Of a stretch of 5,563 nucleotides of DNA, positions 5,144 to 5,563 are shown in pieces; positions within the stretch are counted from its first letter, which is position 1, and the number at the start of each line of letters is the position of its first letter. Both the position numbers and the translations under genes were made by a program. The stretch comes from an uncultured Fibrobacter sp. GTDB lineage: Bacteria > Fibrobacterota > Fibrobacteria > Fibrobacterales > Fibrobacteraceae. The stretch is from assembly GCA_947306025.1 (NCBI GenBank), contig CAMZFJ010000157.1, forward strand, positions 1-5,563, read 5' to 3'. The notes beneath the pieces were generated by a model that worked only from the letters and a program-made list of their open reading frames with translations, had not been told where the DNA came from and ran no database searches.

Positions 5144-5563
5144 ATGAAACGATTTTTGCTTTTATGTCTCGGTTTAACAGCATTTGTAAGCGCAAAGCCA
5201 TCTCTTCAAGTCGATAGCGACCGCATCGAAGCGGGTCAGACATTCAATTTGCAGTTCATCGTTCCGACACAGGAACTGCCACAGAACAGAGGCGCGCTCC
5301 GCCTCGAAACACGAAACAACTTTAAGCTCCTCGGGCTCGACAGTGCCGATCAGGTGATGCGCCCGGACATGGACGACATATTCAACTCGTTTTTCGGCGG
5401 TGGCGGAAGAGCCTACAAGGCCCGCGTCTATTCTTTCAAGATTAAAGCCCCGAAAAAGACCGGTACGCAGGACCTCGGAACACTCACATGGATGATTGGC
5501 GGCGAAGCCAACACCATCAGCAACAAAATTCCCGTCACCGTCCAGCGCTCCTATAACGACGCC
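5144..5563 (+). CDS. Exported BatD-like protein, N-terminal part (3' end outside window)
   Basis: The frame is open from ATG at 5144 to the window edge (140 codons). MKRFLLLCLGLTAFVSA is a clear Sec signal peptide, with likely cleavage after A17 (VSA/K). The mature part begins LQVDSDRIEAGQTFNLQF (21-38), followed by a beta-rich domain. YSFKIKAPKKTGTQDLGTLTW (96-116) and IPVTVQRS (129-136) match the pattern of BatD/oxygen-tolerance N-terminal domains, in which a line like "Y.f.l.P.k.G...lg" precedes a closing "pv.v.V" strand (pattern memory, not a search). A Gly run (85-88) after DMDDIFNSFF is a loop. BatD proteins are usually membrane-anchored and encoded with MoxR and BatA/B genes, so those may lie to the right. 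The alternative is another Ig-like periplasmic protein. No strong ribosome site or promoter is visible. Confidence 0.72.
   Translation, partial: MKRFLLLCLGLTAFVSAKPSLQVDSDRIEAGQTFNLQFIVPTQELPQNRGALRLETRNNFKLLGLDSADQVMRPDMDDIFNSFFGGGGRAYKARVYSFKIKAPKKTGTQDLGTLTWMIGGEANTISNKIPVTVQRSYNDA

Overview
The window reads as a bacterial chromosome fragment from the Fibrobacter lineage (inference). It encodes cytoplasmic alpha-glucan enzymes, including a GH77 with a plant DPE2/Bacteroidetes-like layout. Intergenic DNA is filled with GACGAAAGAC/GAGGT-type simple repeats, which I recall as typical of Fibrobacter, and base composition looks intermediate. No phage, transposase, CRISPR, tRNA or rRNA is seen.

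Layout, left to right. (1) 1-1091, minus strand: the N-terminal 363 codons of secD; its 3' end lies beyond position 1. (2) 1092-1373: secD leader with inverted repeats and two AGACGAAAGAC copies, then a rho-independent terminator (1264-1286, minus) that closes the upstream glucan genes. (3) 1374-2633, minus: a 419-aa GH13 alpha-glucan hydrolase without a signal peptide. (4) 2634-2822: an intergenic spacer filled by repeats with inverted arms. (5) 2823-4796, minus: malQ, a 657-aa GH77 4-alpha-glucanotransferase. (6) 4797-5143: a compact extra transcription unit on the minus strand. It has a TTGAAA-N17-TATCAT promoter, an AAGGAG ribosome site, a 20-codon ORF (MYCILAALLIKSFKKYAKRA) and a terminator, ending just upstream of malQ. 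(7) 5144-5563, plus: the 5' part of an exported BatD-like gene, running off the right edge.

How the genes fit together. MalQ and the GH13 enzyme are both predicted cytoplasmic and probably cotranscribed. MalQ would disproportionate maltodextrins while the GH13 enzyme cleaves alpha-1,4 bonds, as in glycogen or maltodextrin turnover. SecD (protein export) and the BatD-like protein are unrelated neighbours.

The most interesting item is the 20-aa ORF. It has every signal of a real gene but is far below usual annotation length. It could be a stand-alone small membrane or cationic peptide, or a leader peptide that controls entry of transcription into malQ. The second most interesting is the repeat-filled spacer and its partner copies near secD.
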